Part shown: one piece after another, positions 23,927-34,551 of the stretch | Numbering within the stretch: position 1 is the stretch's first letter | Layout: each line of letters opens with the position of its first letter | Origin: Isoetes taiwanensis | Taxonomy: Eukaryota; Streptophyta; Lycopodiopsida; Isoetales; Isoetaceae | Direction: 5' to 3' | Assembly (NCBI GenBank): GCA_021234155.1 | Contig: JAJEKV010000027.1 | Location: 4,710,623-4,774,622 of the forward strand | DNA: 64,000 nt | The notes under the pieces: model-generated | The model's input: the letters and a program-made list of their open reading frames with translations, nothing else | Told to the model about the DNA's origin: nothing | Database searches by the model: none | Program-made: the position numbers and the translations under genes

Positions 23927-24742
23927 TCATCTAATTTTTTTTCTTAACTCTTCAGGAGCATGAGCAAAGGCCAAACATCCATAGGCTTTGAGCCTTTCAT
24001 AATCTGGAGAATTACCTGACCATAATACTTGTGGAATTTCTCCTTTAATGCTTATTGAAGGCAGCAGATTTTGCACAAACACAGCAGCTTTAATTGCCTC
24101 CTCCCATAGAAAATTGGGCAGACTAGAATATTTGATCATACTTCTAACTGCATTAAGAATAGTTCTGTTTTTCCTTTCAACAATTCCATTTTGCTGAGGG
24201 GTAAATCTACATGTCAATTGTCTCTTAATCCCAAGTTCATTGCAATATTGCTTAAATTCATTTGATAAATACTCACCACCCCTGTCTGAGCGTAAACACT
24301 TGATCCTTCTTCCTGTTTCAAGCTATACCTCATTCATATAGTGTTTGAAAGCTTGCAAAACTAAATCTTTTGTACTCAAACAATAAACTTTGGCCATTCT
24401 ACTATAGTCATCAATAAATGTCATAAAATACCTTTTTCCTGATAGGCTGGTCACATTTAATGGTCCACATAAATCTGTATGAATCAAGTCCAAGACCCCT
24501 TTTGCTCTTTTTGTTGACTTCTTAAAGGGAAGTCTCGTGTGCTTGCCTAAAAGGCATCCTACACATTTGAAATGCTCATCTTTTAGTTCACTGCCCTTGA
24601 TCAAACCTTTATTCGTCATAAGCTGCACAGTTTTAGAATTAACATGACACATTCTCTCATGCCAGGTTTTGACATTTGCACATGTTACAACATTTAAACT
24701 GGGAAGACATTGATCTATGTTTAGGCCAAACAAATTTCCCAC
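23927..24742 (-). pseudogene. Copia integrase
   Basis: The 24323-24742 frame has the zinc-binding HHCC region (WHERMCHV to CVGCLLGK), then LDLIHTDLCGP and FIDDYSR with the first catalytic Asp. A stop at about 24323 and a frame change lead to 23927-24217, which holds the QQNGIVERKN block with the catalytic Glu. The central part between these frames contains the remaining Asp region in broken form. Integrase would insert the element cDNA. This copy is inactive as read. Confidence 0.85.
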
Positions 24743-26030
24743 TCTTTTCCAATAATTTCAATTGATTGTTGAAAAACACTTTACATTGCAATTTCTCAAA
24801 CAACACCTTGTAGTCAAGATCTACAAGCTGGCAAATTGAAATCAGATTTCTAATTAATCCTGGTACACACAAAACATCTTCTAATTTGACTGCCTTCCCA
24901 TCTAAATCAAAAAGCTCAAGGATCCCAGTGTCTTCAATTTTTTGTAAATCTCCATTGCCCAGCTGAACATGTCTTCCCTTTGTTTTTGTGCAGTTCTTTA
25001 ATAAGTGTGAAGAGGATGTCACTGTCCTCTCAGCTCCTGAATCTATAATCATCATGTTATGATTATTTGTATCATGCACTAAGTGACATAATTTAGAAAA
25101 ACTTACCTTCTCGTCTTCATTCTGTTCATCTTCATCACCCCGAGCCTCTTGAGTTAGGTTCAAGGTAGGATTTGCCTTGCTTGCTCCTTTTGCTTTAAAA
25201 TTTGAGCCTCCTCGAAAACCCATGCCCCCGCCTTTTCCTTTGAAATTCTGTCCCTTTGGGCTAGAACAGTTTGAGGCATAATGCCCTTTGCCTTCACAAT
25301 TGTAACATATAATTTCTTTTTTGCCTTTAGAACAATCTGCCTTTAAATGACCATAGTTATTGCAATTGTAACAAGGTCCTATTCTGTCAGCATTTTCTTT
25401 CTTCCCTTTATATTTTCCTGTGTACAAAACCTCAGTGGCCTGATCTTCCTCTTCAAGACCTATTTGCTTTTGTTCAAATTCAGTTCTTATCATTTGAATT
25501 GCATGCTCTTTTGTCTTAGCTATATTTCTTAGCAAAGTAGCCAAATATGCATTATGAGATACTGCCCTTGAAATAGCCAGCAACTAATACTGTTCATTCA
25601 AAATCACACCTGCTCCTTCTAAGGCTGCTATGATGGAATCAAATTTATCAAGAAAATCTGTGATATTATTTTTTTCATGCAACTTTAACTTCCTTAGTTG
25701 TTTCTCCAGCACATCTATTTGAGATGAGGTCTTAGCCTCATAATTCTTAATCATATATGACCACATATCACTTGGACTTAATCCCCTAAGTTTCAGTTTA
25801 ATCACAGCACTGACCTTGCAGCATATGATGGCCTGAGCTTCCTTGATCTTGAGTGCTTCATCAACTTGAGGGCTTGTTGCAATCATTGCACTTTCTCTCC
25901 CTCTGCTCGGCTCAACATCTCCACCAACTGTGGAACCCTCTCTACTTGAGCTTGAACTAGCTCCTCCTGCATTTGCTGATCCTGCACTCACATTAGTAAT
26001 AGGACGCTTATCTAAGTTTGGATCAATCAA
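24657..26030 (-). pseudogene. Copia gag with two zinc knuckles, and protease
   Basis: The N-terminal gag segment at 25584-26030 ends NEQY and a TAG. The same frame continues at once from 25583 to 24657, so a single amber codon splits one polyprotein. The downstream part has two CCHC knuckles, CYNCNNYGHLKADC and CYNCEGKGHYASNC, a Gly/Lys-rich linker, and the protease motif MMIIDSGAERTV. The amber may be a nonsense mutation or a read-through codon; the other defects favour mutation. Confidence 0.88.
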
Positions 26031-26157
26031 ATACCATAGGTTCCCAAACTCTAGAACCTCCTGAATGCTTTGTTCTATTCTTTGAATACTTCAACAGCAT
26101 TAAGTAAGTTGGCACCAAACCTACTTGACATAATTGCAACTTTGATTTGGATCTACA

Positions 26158-26169
26158 GCTCTGATACCA
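26158..26169 (-). other. Copia primer-binding site
   Basis: The minus strand reads TGGTATCAGAGC one base from the 5' LTR, complementary to initiator tRNA-Met. Confidence 0.9.
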
Positions 26170-26170
26170 A

Positions 26171-26799
26171 TGAAGAAAAATGATCAATAGAACTACTCAC
26201 AAGTTTATCTATGCAAATTCTCCTTTAGGATATTTCAAGCAAATTCATTCAACTTTCAAAGACTATTAACTCAATCCCTTTATATATCATCGACTTATGT
26301 TATATTCATATAACCATTGAACTGCTACAGCAAAATCACTGTAGATATGGGATTGACTACAACACTGTAGCAGTGTTGACTACACCTCCGACAGCCCAAG
26401 CCCGGATCACACAAGGTCTTCCGGCATCTGCAACATCAAATTATTCACACATAATACAAATACAATTCTTCTTTGTTTTATAGAATTCCGTCTGGCCGAT
26501 ATGCCGGACCGATCGAGCTGCTTCCTTCAACGTTTCTTAATTAGAAACTTTGAACCATATTTCCCCCTTAAATATATGCAAGGTGTCGTCCTTAAAATAA
26601 CATGCTATGTATATTCAATGGTTCATTAACCATTGCCTTATTTTCAAATCTCAAATGTGCTTCAAGCACAACTTAGGTATAACCTAGGTTAGCTCAACTC
26701 TAGCTTAACCTGCTTAAATGATGGTCACCACAACTTAGTTGTAGTCAGACTGTGCTCATCACTTAATCCAGCATAATTATAACATGATAATTCCTTACA
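26171..26799 (-). repeat. Copia 5' LTR (right)
   Basis: A 629-bp LTR that starts TGTAAGG and ends TTCTTCA on the minus strand. It lacks the LINE-tail insert of the left copy, so that insert arose after integration. Confidence 0.95.
26277..26288 (-). promoter_or_regulatory. Candidate copia LTR TATA box
   Basis: On the minus strand the sequence is ATATATAAAGG, a good plant TATA match within the 5' LTR and conserved in the 3' LTR at 21474-21486. Confidence 0.5.
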
Positions 26800-28155
26800 A
26801 TATGGTATAAATACCTATATTATACTACCACGTCACTAATACATGTCGACTATGGCAACCTGTACCCGACCCCGACAAAGTATTGTATCATGGGATACAA
26901 CCATTGGAACTTGTTATATTGCATGTCCCTATAAACATGTGCATATAACCCCCCTATTGCCATGTGGCAAAGCCCTAAACGATCTTTTAGATTCCAACCC
27001 TGAAATCGTGGTGCTAAAAAAGCCTAGAACCCTAAAAGTGTCCTTTTCGGATTCCAGTCTCCAGAATGTGCATTGCCTAAGCTCCCGACCCATTCCGGCC
27101 TGCCAGCGACCGTGAGGCTCGCATTCTCAAGCAGATTGTCAAGACTCGGGGACCAGTAGCTCCTGAGATTCTAAACCATTAATGAATGAATCTGATATGC
27201 AGACTAGATTAGATAGATTAGATCTATTTATAGTTATTTCAGTTCATTTTTGATACTCTATATGCACTTCTGTGTATTGGGAAGGGGGGTCCAAACCCAG
27301 AGCCTTCGTAGTTTGATGATTCTAGATAGCCACATTAATTCCCAATTAATGCAACCTGTGCATAAGAGCCTGCCCGCTTGGCTGTGAGTGGCGGGGTTAG
27401 ATTGGCTGACAAGGGAGGCTTGTCCAGCTACAGTTAATCCCTCTGGTGCGTAGTGACGGCTGGGGATTATTGTGGGTTAGGCCTAATAGCTCGCCACTGA
27501 ATGTGGACAAAGAAAGGGCTCGACACCTCCTGGGTGATGCGTCGTCTCAGTGGAGTTCAAGCCGTAGAGGAGCAGTGGCCCTCTAGCTCGCTTGTAGTTG
27601 GCATGGATCTTCTGGAGGGGAGTGTGACCCCATCAAAACTGGGGAGATGCAACCCAGGTATAGTCCCTTCTAGCTACGCACCTGGCAGGCTATGGTCATC
27701 TGCAGAGTATGCACAAGAGGGGTGGATGGAGTGGACTACTCAACGACCATGTTCTATGCAAGCCAAATCATTGCCATGAATTCTGTCTGCATTGACTTCC
27801 GGAAATACCAAGCTGTTAGTCGATCCCCATGAGTCTGAGACTTGGGTAGGATCTTCTCTTTAGTTTATGTATTGATGTTTATCATTTCAGGTGTTATGTT
27901 ATTATAGTGATCCCACCCTTTGAGGTGGATATATGTATTGATGTGATGTTTTGTACTTATGTATGTGCTTCCACAGCTAGGTTGGTCCTGAGGAAGATGG
28001 GATGAATGACAGTCTATTCTTTCCCGTCAGATTTTTGTTCACCATCAAGAGTCTGATGTCAGATGGGTAGCCTCACGCTGGCGTGCTCAGCTGACAGAAG
28101 GGGATCTCCGATTCCTATACGATCGAGGCATTGTATATGAGTAGGGAACGTCACA

Positions 28156-28690
28156 ATTAGTCCCTCCTACCTCTAACTTATCTACTTTTAAGGTTCTTAA
28201 AACATCGTCCCTACGCTCTAAATATCAATGGTACATCTTCCAATATGCTATCCTGGAAAATCAAGGAAAGCCATCAACGTGTCAGCACATACATCATACC
28301 TTTCTCGAATATCTCTATAAGCAAGGCAATGCCGAAGTACATGTTCCTCGTCTTCAAGTATTCCTGCCTCATATATCTTGCACAGTCTAAGCTCGTGAGG
28401 AATGTCATTCCACCTGCCTACTTCAACACCAAGCCAATGTGAGCTCATCATCATCTGGCAGATGGCATGCCTATGCTTTATGGAAATCCCCTCTACTGAA
28501 TACTTTGCCTCTTGCAATGTAGGATTAATATGAGTCCTATAAGACTCCCTTTTTATTGCCCCATCTCTTCATGTCCTCTAAAGAACATTCATTTTGACCC
28601 ATGTGCAGATATCATCTTTATGCAAAGCTAAATCATGAATATCCATCCCTCATCGTGCCATCCACTGAGTGGCATCAACAAACCAGCAAA
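28156..28690 (-). pseudogene. LINE ORF2 C-terminal fragment
   Basis: The open part 28248-28517 has YSVEGISIKHRHAI, SSHWLGVEVGRWNDIPHE and a Cys/His segment ending EDEEHVLRHCLAYRDIRERY. This is the C-terminal zinc-finger-like region of a non-LTR retrotransposon pol protein. The same motif series occurs at 29345-29450 and, on the plus strand, at 50554-50830. The fragment lacks RT and ends near the family-A LTR boundary. Confidence 0.7.
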
Positions 28691-28692
28691 CA

Positions 28693-28747
28693 TCAGAGAG
28701 AAATGAAATGAAATGAAATGAAATAATGAAATCGTATTATCGCGCGC

Positions 28748-28801
<54 letters not shown>

Positions 28802-28812
28802 TATAGATAGAT
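28693..28812 (-). repeat. Compound microsatellite: GAAAT, CG, TG, AG, GATA
   Basis: A GAAAT run, then CGCGCG, then TG repeated about 17 times, AG and GATA. On the minus strand the TTTCATTTCA part matches LINE tails at 6.4 and 29.1 kb, so the array probably began as a LINE tail. Confidence 0.85.
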
Positions 28813-28960
28813 AGTATTTTAAGGTCATTGCCCCATCTCCACCTCTAAAGCATTCATTTTGACCCATGTGCGACATCCAACCATGACATGTGACCACCAC
28901 AAAAACACACTACATTGCTTGGTTGGGCCCTGCCCCAACCACTTTACATTATTTTTAAGG

Positions 28961-29082
28961 TGCGTCTGGCGGTTTTGACACCCAACAGTTCATAGTGCGA
29001 TTAATATTTAGGCGCCTCAACTCTTCGAGACCTATAGTTGCTAAACCTAGTGTGTTACCACTAGACTAAACGCCCAGACGCA
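28961..29082 (-). mobile_element. Short tRNA-like (SINE-like) element with inverted ends
   Basis: On the minus strand GTCTAGTGGTAACACACTAGG resembles a pol III A box and anticodon region of a tRNA-Gln/Glu type gene, followed by GGTCTCGAAGAGTTG, a poor B box. The ends are the 9-bp inverted pair TGCGTCTGG/CCAGACGCA, extended outward by CTTTACATT/AATGTAAAG with a 10-bp gap. At ~122 bp it is too long and too degraded to be a functional tRNA. A SINE head or a tRNA-derived MITE are both possible. Confidence 0.45.
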
Positions 29083-29086
29083 ATGT

Positions 29087-29088
<2 letters not shown>

Positions 29089-29148
<60 letters not shown>
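29089..29148. repeat. GA microsatellite
   Basis: About 30 uninterrupted GA units. They adjoin TTTCATTTCA on the minus strand, which is the tail of the LINE at 29.15-32.1 kb. Confidence 0.95.
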
Positions 29149-29150
<2 letters not shown>

Positions 29151-29344
29151 AATGAAACGAAATGTTTTATTATCACGTCTACTAAGACCATCAGGTCTAT
29201 CAGACCTTCAGATTGTCTTCTACATCAAATCAAACATCAAATGTGCTTCCGCAATCAGAAGCATCATCTGTCATCTCTAACTCTGATTTCTCGTGTTTTC
29301 ATGTTGCAAAAGCATGTCTAAATTATCGATACAAGCTAATGTGC

Positions 29345-29854
29345 CATGTACTCCGTATCTTTTTCTCAATCCATCGTATGCTGGACATAAAAGAAGGGCA
29401 TGCACTTCGTCTTCAACCTCATCCTGACCACAGACTTACATAATCGACTATGCCGGGAAATGTTCTTCCATCTGCCCTCTTTAATACTCAGGTGGTGGGA
29501 GCTCAAAGGCATGCACGATATCTCTTTACGCTTCACTATGGATATGTCACTCTTCAAGTAGTCTGCTTTCCCCAGCAAGGGGTTCATGTTACTGCGATAT
29601 ATCTCCATCTTCGTTTTTGGATTCTGCCATAGAGCTGCCCGTATACCTGCAACCACCCACTCGCGAATCTCTTTGTGTGGGCAATCCTCTACATTCATAT
29701 TCCATTTCTGTAGCCACTCTTTTACAATCTTGTACCATCCGTTTGATTCACTTTCCTTCATTGCAAGGTGGGGCAATCTATTATCTTTCATTGATCTCAT
29801 CTTATTCACATATATCAGCATTTGAACAAGGGCCTCTCCTTCAATGGGGATCAA
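29345..29854 (-). pseudogene. LINE ORF2 C-terminal region
   Basis: The frame contains SSHHLSIKEGRWKNISRHSRLCK and then shifts; the other frame continues QDEVEDEVHALLLCPAYDGLRKRY. The two together give the Cys/His C-terminal motif shared with the fragments at 28248-28517 and 50554-50830. One indel near 29440 separates them. Confidence 0.65.
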
Positions 29855-29906
29855 TCTACATTCTGCTCACATCATCTCATAAGGGGTTTGAGTCTTCACT
29901 CCCAAT

Positions 29907-30782
29907 TCAGTACACAAAAACCTCTTTTGAATTTCTGGCTCCATACACACGCGGGTAATTCTGGCCCCCATATCTCACATCCATAAAGAACCATTGACTG
30001 CACCAAGCTTTGTATAACATTTTCTTCATACTCAAATTCAATACATGTGCTTTCCCACAGCTTCTTTGCATAGCGTAGGGGGATTTGAGACCCCCGTTTG
30101 TTTTCTGTTCAATGCATTTATTCCACCTACAATTCTTGTCGAACAACAATCCTAGATACTTGTATGTGTCTGTACAATCCATTCTCCCCCCCTTATAGTA
30201 GAAATCACAACTCTTTCTACTGCCCACTACCATAATCTTGGATTTTGTCAGATTTACTCGCATTCCCATAGAGTCAAAAAAGTCTGTCAATATCTCAAGT
30301 TGTTTCTGAAGCCTTGCTTTTTGTCTAGAGATAAGTCCCACATCATCCGCATACAACAAAAGGGCAAGAACATATCCTGCAATAGGAGTGCACGACCCAT
30401 CATGCGTCAAAATCCATTCTTCCAGGTCATTTATAAACAATCCAAACAATTTCAACATTTCTGCCACAACACCACCTGCATCCACTGCCTTCCCATTAGC
30501 CAGTTTATTTATCCCTACAAATACATCATCGTCTGTGAAAAAACGCACTATTGTATCCCGTTTTATCGTTATCTGTGATTCAATCCCCTCTAGCTGGTAG
30601 TGATTCCTAACATGTTGGAATGATATATCGGCATCAATATTTGGGGCATCTGCAACCTTTCTTTTCAATCTTTGCCAGAAAGCCTTAGGTTCCCGCATCA
30701 ATCCCTCTACATGCTTAACCTGCTTTTCCCTTAGGAACAATCTCTTCTTGTTCCAGATAAGAGCGATGTATTCTTTCTTCAC
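29907..30782 (-). pseudogene. LINE reverse transcriptase with central deletion
   Basis: Residues about 1-60 have the pre-RT region (KAFWQRLKR). Residues 85-112 (INKLANGKAVDAGGVVAEMLKLF) match the N-terminal RT block. The catalytic motif ALLLYADDVGLIS follows only ~30 residues later. The central RT blocks that normally lie between are missing, so ~100 or more residues have been deleted in frame. Downstream MRVNLTKSKIMVV and YKYLGLLFD are also normal RT parts. Confidence 0.8.
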
Positions 30783-30920
30783 TAATTGTTTATTATCCTA
30801 TCCTGCCGCTAAGTATTCCTTGCACTTGGACTCACACACACTATCATACCAGCTATTACAAGGTAAACCTTTTAATTTTCAGGTACTTGTGAAACATCTC
30901 TTTGCAGCATCAAGAATTAG

Positions 30921-31700
30921 TTATGTGATTTGTCTATCCAAGTCCCTTGCATGCGCCAATTCCCCCAAACCTGTCATCCCTTCTTCGTACATTTTCTTAT
31001 ACAGATCCACCTTTTTCCTATCCACCTTAATAAATCGTCTCTGTTGATATTCTGTAATAGAATTGGATATGTTGCCCATTTCCAGGTGAAATGAAATTGG
31101 GATGTGATCTGACTCTGGCTGCTGCTCCCAAGTTTTTAAGTGTGTGATTCTATGAGCAATCTTTTCTCCTCCAATGACATAATATACCACACTCTTCCCT
31201 CTGCAGGTGCACTTCCCTGATCCTGGAAATCTTTCAATCCCATTAAAAACTCTTAAATCCAGCCAGCTACACATTTCCAGCATCATTTTCCCCATGTGTG
31301 TTGTGTATGCTATGTCTTCCGAATGTCTGACTCAGCCTGCTGATTTCAATTCATCCTCATCCAACTCTTCCATCCACAGAGGATCCCCATCGTGTCTGAG
31401 AATTGATGCCTGTCTATTGGCAGTACGCCCATTGAAGTTCCATATGAGTAGCACATCGCCTTTACCTGCAAACTTTACAATATCCTGCTCCAACTAGAAG
31501 AGAGGATCTGCCCTGTCAATGTCTTCCTTATCATAAGCCTTTTTATGTATAGGAGGATAGTAGCACCCTGCTAAATAGACTCTTATGTGCCCTAACAACT
31601 CAATCCAGATGTATTGTTTGGTGCTTTGTATCGCTGCCACTAGATGGACAAAAGTGTCTCAGACAAAGCATGCAATTCCTCCATTCCCACTGTAACTTGT
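30921..31700 (-). pseudogene. LINE apurinic-like endonuclease
   Basis: LAGCYYPPI-type and GKGDVLLIWNFNGR blocks lie at about 31420-31570 in broken frames. LDLRVFNGIERFPGSG and ESDHIPISFHLE (the SDHxPI motif) lie in the open frame 30921-31295. These belong to the exonuclease-endonuclease-phosphatase fold that nicks target DNA in LINEs. WNFNGR replaces the usual GDFNGR, so the catalytic Asp context is damaged. Confidence 0.7.
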
Positions 31701-32508
31701 TCCTATCTCTTTTGCTCCATTTGTCCCTTATATACCTTGCATCTCCTATGTATACCGCCTACTAGTTGTATCATAGGACCCATCCTAGGAATGGTTTCTC
31801 TGTTGTTCGTATTTGTTCCAATTGTCATGTTTCTTCCTATGGATCCTTGCAGTCTTACTTGTGCTCTACCCGCTTCTGCAGTTTTTGCATATGCCACCTT
31901 TGTTCGCCCCAGTTGACCCTTTTGTCTTTTGTCTTCATAGTATCCTTTTCCTATTATCTCTACTCTAATTTGTCCCATATTACTCTGCTTGTTCCATGGG
32001 TGGCCTCTTTAGTTCTTTGGACATGTTTAAGCCCTAGACCACCTCTGCCTTTGTGATCTAGGATTGCTCATATAGACTTCAAATACTTAGGTAGAGTTAT
32101 TTCAATATATTAACATCTATTGGTATGGTTAGCCGTCTATGGGGGGGCATATTCCGCACTTAAGGTTTGAATAAAAAAGAGGCTTAGTTTTTCTGATCAA
32201 AACAGGAAAAAAAGCACGGTTCCGAAGAGACCGAATCTGTTAAGAGAAACAAAAATCAGAGGAATCGGGTGTCCACATCTGGAGTTGTGAGCCTTCAAAG
32301 TAGGCCTATCACCTGACCATCCCCGTTCATCTCCTGCCCATCTAGCGTGCACCAGGATTTTTAGTTCATTTTTCATGAAGAGGCACGATTCTAGGGCTTC
32401 TGGGTGCACGGTTCCAGGGCTTCTGTGACCGAAAGCTGGTATCAAGACTATGGCGGAAGCTGGGCAAAGGCACGGAATATGGGCAACCCCCCTAGGTAGA
32501 GTGCCCAA

Positions 32509-33644
32509 ACATAGTAATGTTTATGTTTCTTCCTCTACTTATATTTTCTCTCCCTTTGTCGACTTTCCAGCCAACCCGACGCATTTCCCAAGCCTTCCTT
32601 CTACTAAATTAATTTGTTAAGTACTTTATAGATTCACCAAAAAGGATGGGGCAACGATATACATGTACAATAATAAAATTGTTCTCAATTGAGCCATGCA
32701 GTATTTTCTTATTGCCAATTGTGCGTGCCATGAGATGACATTCAAATCTTCTTATGATACTGCAATTTTATGCAAATAGATGGTATTTAAGTTCTGTTGA
32801 CACTATTATGTGCAAGTAGATGGTATTCGAGTTCTGTTGGGATACTATTACGTGCAAGTAGATGGGATACTGCCAGCCCTATGCTAGATGTGCCAAAAAT
32901 ATATTCTTTCCATAGGGTACATAATATCATTTTTGTGCCACACAAAATATTAAACTTGATGAAGACAGTGTGAAGTGAATCTCTTCTTTTAGCAATCAAT
33001 CATTCACTATAGACAAATCTAAATACAAGCAATCCTATTTAAGGTATCTTCTAGTCATTAACATTAGCAAAAACATAAATCTAAACACAGAAACCCTTGT
33101 TTATATAAGAAAAAAATGGCCCACCCTCAATGCCCAATGGCTGTTTTAATTAACCACGAGCTTTTAATTAACCACGAGCTACGATCCAAGCCATTGAATA
33201 TCCCCATAAAATAAAACATGAAAGGGTCACAATTCGACCTTGGAAGAAAAAGGCCAGCCTTTTTTGCTTGGTCTTCCTATTTAAGGAAGTTATGTTACAG
33301 AAGAAGAGCAGATAAAGAGCAGTTGAGGGACAAGCTCATGCAAAGGTAAAGACATGGTTTTTATGTTTTGGTTTTTTGTTTTCTTAGCTTTAGATTGCAG
33401 CCTTTTGCTCGTTTTGTTCTCTATTTTGATTCTCTGTTAAAACCATGTAATCCACATTTAACAGAGCCATGTTTAGTTAGGTCCATAGAGGAAAGCCATA
33501 GCCTACAGATGGAGCCTCTGTTAATGTGCGCCAGAATAGATCTGGGAGGGCAAAATGACTTATTTTACAGTGCATCTGGGAGCCAAGATAACTTATGCAT
33601 AGCAAAGATAGAAAGATGAAATGCAGGCTGCCTAATGTCCAGAA
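32509..33644. other. Intergenic, nothing recognised
   Basis: AT-rich. A direct repeat of TTTTAATTAACCACGAGC occurs at about 33146-33180. No supported gene. Confidence 0.4.
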
Positions 33645-33780
33645 ATGAGCTCATTATGCACGAGATTTTTTCCCATAATCGACTTTTCTGATGAGCTCAT
33701 ATGCACGAAATTTTTTCCTATAATCGACTTTTTTGATGAGCTCATATGCACGAATTGTTTTCCTATAATCGACTTTTCTG
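33645..33780. repeat. Three-copy 45-46-bp tandem repeat
   Basis: Units at 33645-33690, 33691-33735 and 33736-33780 each start ATGAGCTCAT and contain CATAATCGACTTTT or TATAATCGACTTTT. The array happens to be open on the plus strand, giving a repetitive 70-residue ORF that I do not regard as a gene. Confidence 0.9.
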
Positions 33781-34079
33781 ATGTTCTTATCCGCCATGGC
33801 CACATTTTTGTTACAGGCAGCGGCCTCTGCCGCCTGCTACAGGCAGTGCTCTGTTAGGGTTCGGCCATGGTTCTGAATGTTAGGTCAGTAAATAATAATA
33901 ATTATCCATTATTATATTAATAATTCCTTAGACTTACTATTAGACGATGCTAAATTACTTCAATTATCCACTGCGCTCGGTTACACATTGAGACCCAGGT
34001 GAGGTTTCCCACGACAAGATAACCCAACTTTGGGAAACTTTTAGAGCCTACCACAGAATCTCCTAATGTTTCTTAGGCC

Positions 34080-34134
34080 AACTCGTCTCCGTAGACGATA
34101 AAAACCCATTTTATTCAATTATATTTTATTCTAG
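34080..34134 (+). mobile_element. LINE 3' tail fragment
   Basis: CTCGTCTCCGTAGACGATAAAAA followed by an ATTTTATTC-rich tail matches the GTGGACGATAAAAA block of the other LINE ends. The left half of the hairpin is degraded. Confidence 0.45.
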
Positions 34135-34329
34135 AATGTTTCTCTAAACATTCAGAGTTATAAAAAAATACATGAAAATATAATATACTGTACGAGAATT
34201 TTTTTTTGCCCATGCAATAACTTAACTAGAAATCTTTAGTTTTGAATCGAAAAATCCTTCTTTACTTCGAAGTTTGCCCAACTTTAGGACCTCAGGTTTT
34301 GAACCTGAGTTCCAAAAAAGTCCATGTTT

Positions 34330-34551
34330 GGACATGCTCGTGTCCTCTTTTGTTTAGTGTTGGGTTGTTTCAGCTAGCTTTCTTGCCAAGAAAAGAAGTT
34401 CAGCCCTTGGCAATGTTATCGGCCCTTGGGTTACAAGTTCCCTTCTACACCACCCTTGTCTCTTTGCCTTGGGCATCCCCTTGTATTGGGTCCCATAGAC
34501 CGATTGGTCTCCGTGGACGATAAAAATACCTTCCTTCCTTCCTTCCTTACA
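34330..34551 (+). mobile_element. LINE or SINE 3' end with CCTT tail
   Basis: GGGTCCCATAGACCGATTGGTCTCCGTGGACGATAAAAA lies at 34488-34526 in near-consensus form, and is followed by a CCTT repeat to about 34549. The upstream body (CAGCCCTTGGCAATG and so on) does not match the other copies, so this tail is attached to a different element. The 5' boundary is an estimate. Confidence 0.6.

Larger units (their letters stand above)
21369..26799 (-). mobile_element. Ty1/copia retrotransposon, complete structure, inactivated
   Basis: Two LTRs (21369-22049 and 26171-26799), a polypurine tract beside the left LTR and an initiator tRNA-Met primer-binding site beside the right LTR show a minus-strand element of 5431 bp. 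ATATG flanks both sides (21364-21368 and 26800-26804), a perfect 5-bp target duplication. Gene order is gag, protease, integrase, RT, RNase H (copia order). Reading frames are broken by a TAG in gag, a TGA before the RT catalytic motif and frame changes in integrase and RT. By eye the LTRs differ by roughly ten substitutions outside one insert, so the insertion is fairly young. Confidence 0.95.
21345..28155 (+). mobile_element. Family-A 3' LTR split by a copia insertion
   Basis: The LTR begins TGTGACGTTCTAGG at 21345, is broken at 21368 by the copia element, resumes at 26800 and ends GGGAACGTCACA at 28155. Without the copia element and one 5-bp target copy it is ~1375 bp. The ends form an inverted repeat (TGTGACGTTC/GAACGTCACA). 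It is homologous in inverted orientation to 4077-6264. No primer-binding site follows 28155, in keeping with a 3' LTR. Confidence 0.8.
29149..32150 (-). mobile_element. APE-type LINE, decayed and internally deleted
   Basis: Minus-strand non-LTR retrotransposon. From 5' to 3' I see a degraded ORF1 region (31703-31978), an apurinic-endonuclease region (about 31700-30921), RT (30782-29907), a C-terminal Cys/His region (29854-29345) and a 3' tail at 29150-29215. That tail has GACCTGATGGTC, GTAGACGTGATAATAAAA and TTTCATTTCA. GC-richer sequence to about 32508 may be its 5' UTR. Stops, frame changes and an RT deletion make it non-autonomous. The clade is not assigned. Confidence 0.8.

Noticed and set aside
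26800-28155. Solo LTR
   Set aside because: A polypurine tract directly precedes the LTR start at 21345, so it is a 3' LTR with interior sequence.
28961-29082. Functional tRNA gene
   Set aside because: Acceptor-like ends pair, but the length is ~122 nt, the B box is poor and the arms do not form a cloverleaf.
33645-33780. CRISPR-like array or small repetitive protein
   Set aside because: The units are directly adjacent without unique spacers, and the DNA is plant nuclear. It is a simple tandem repeat.
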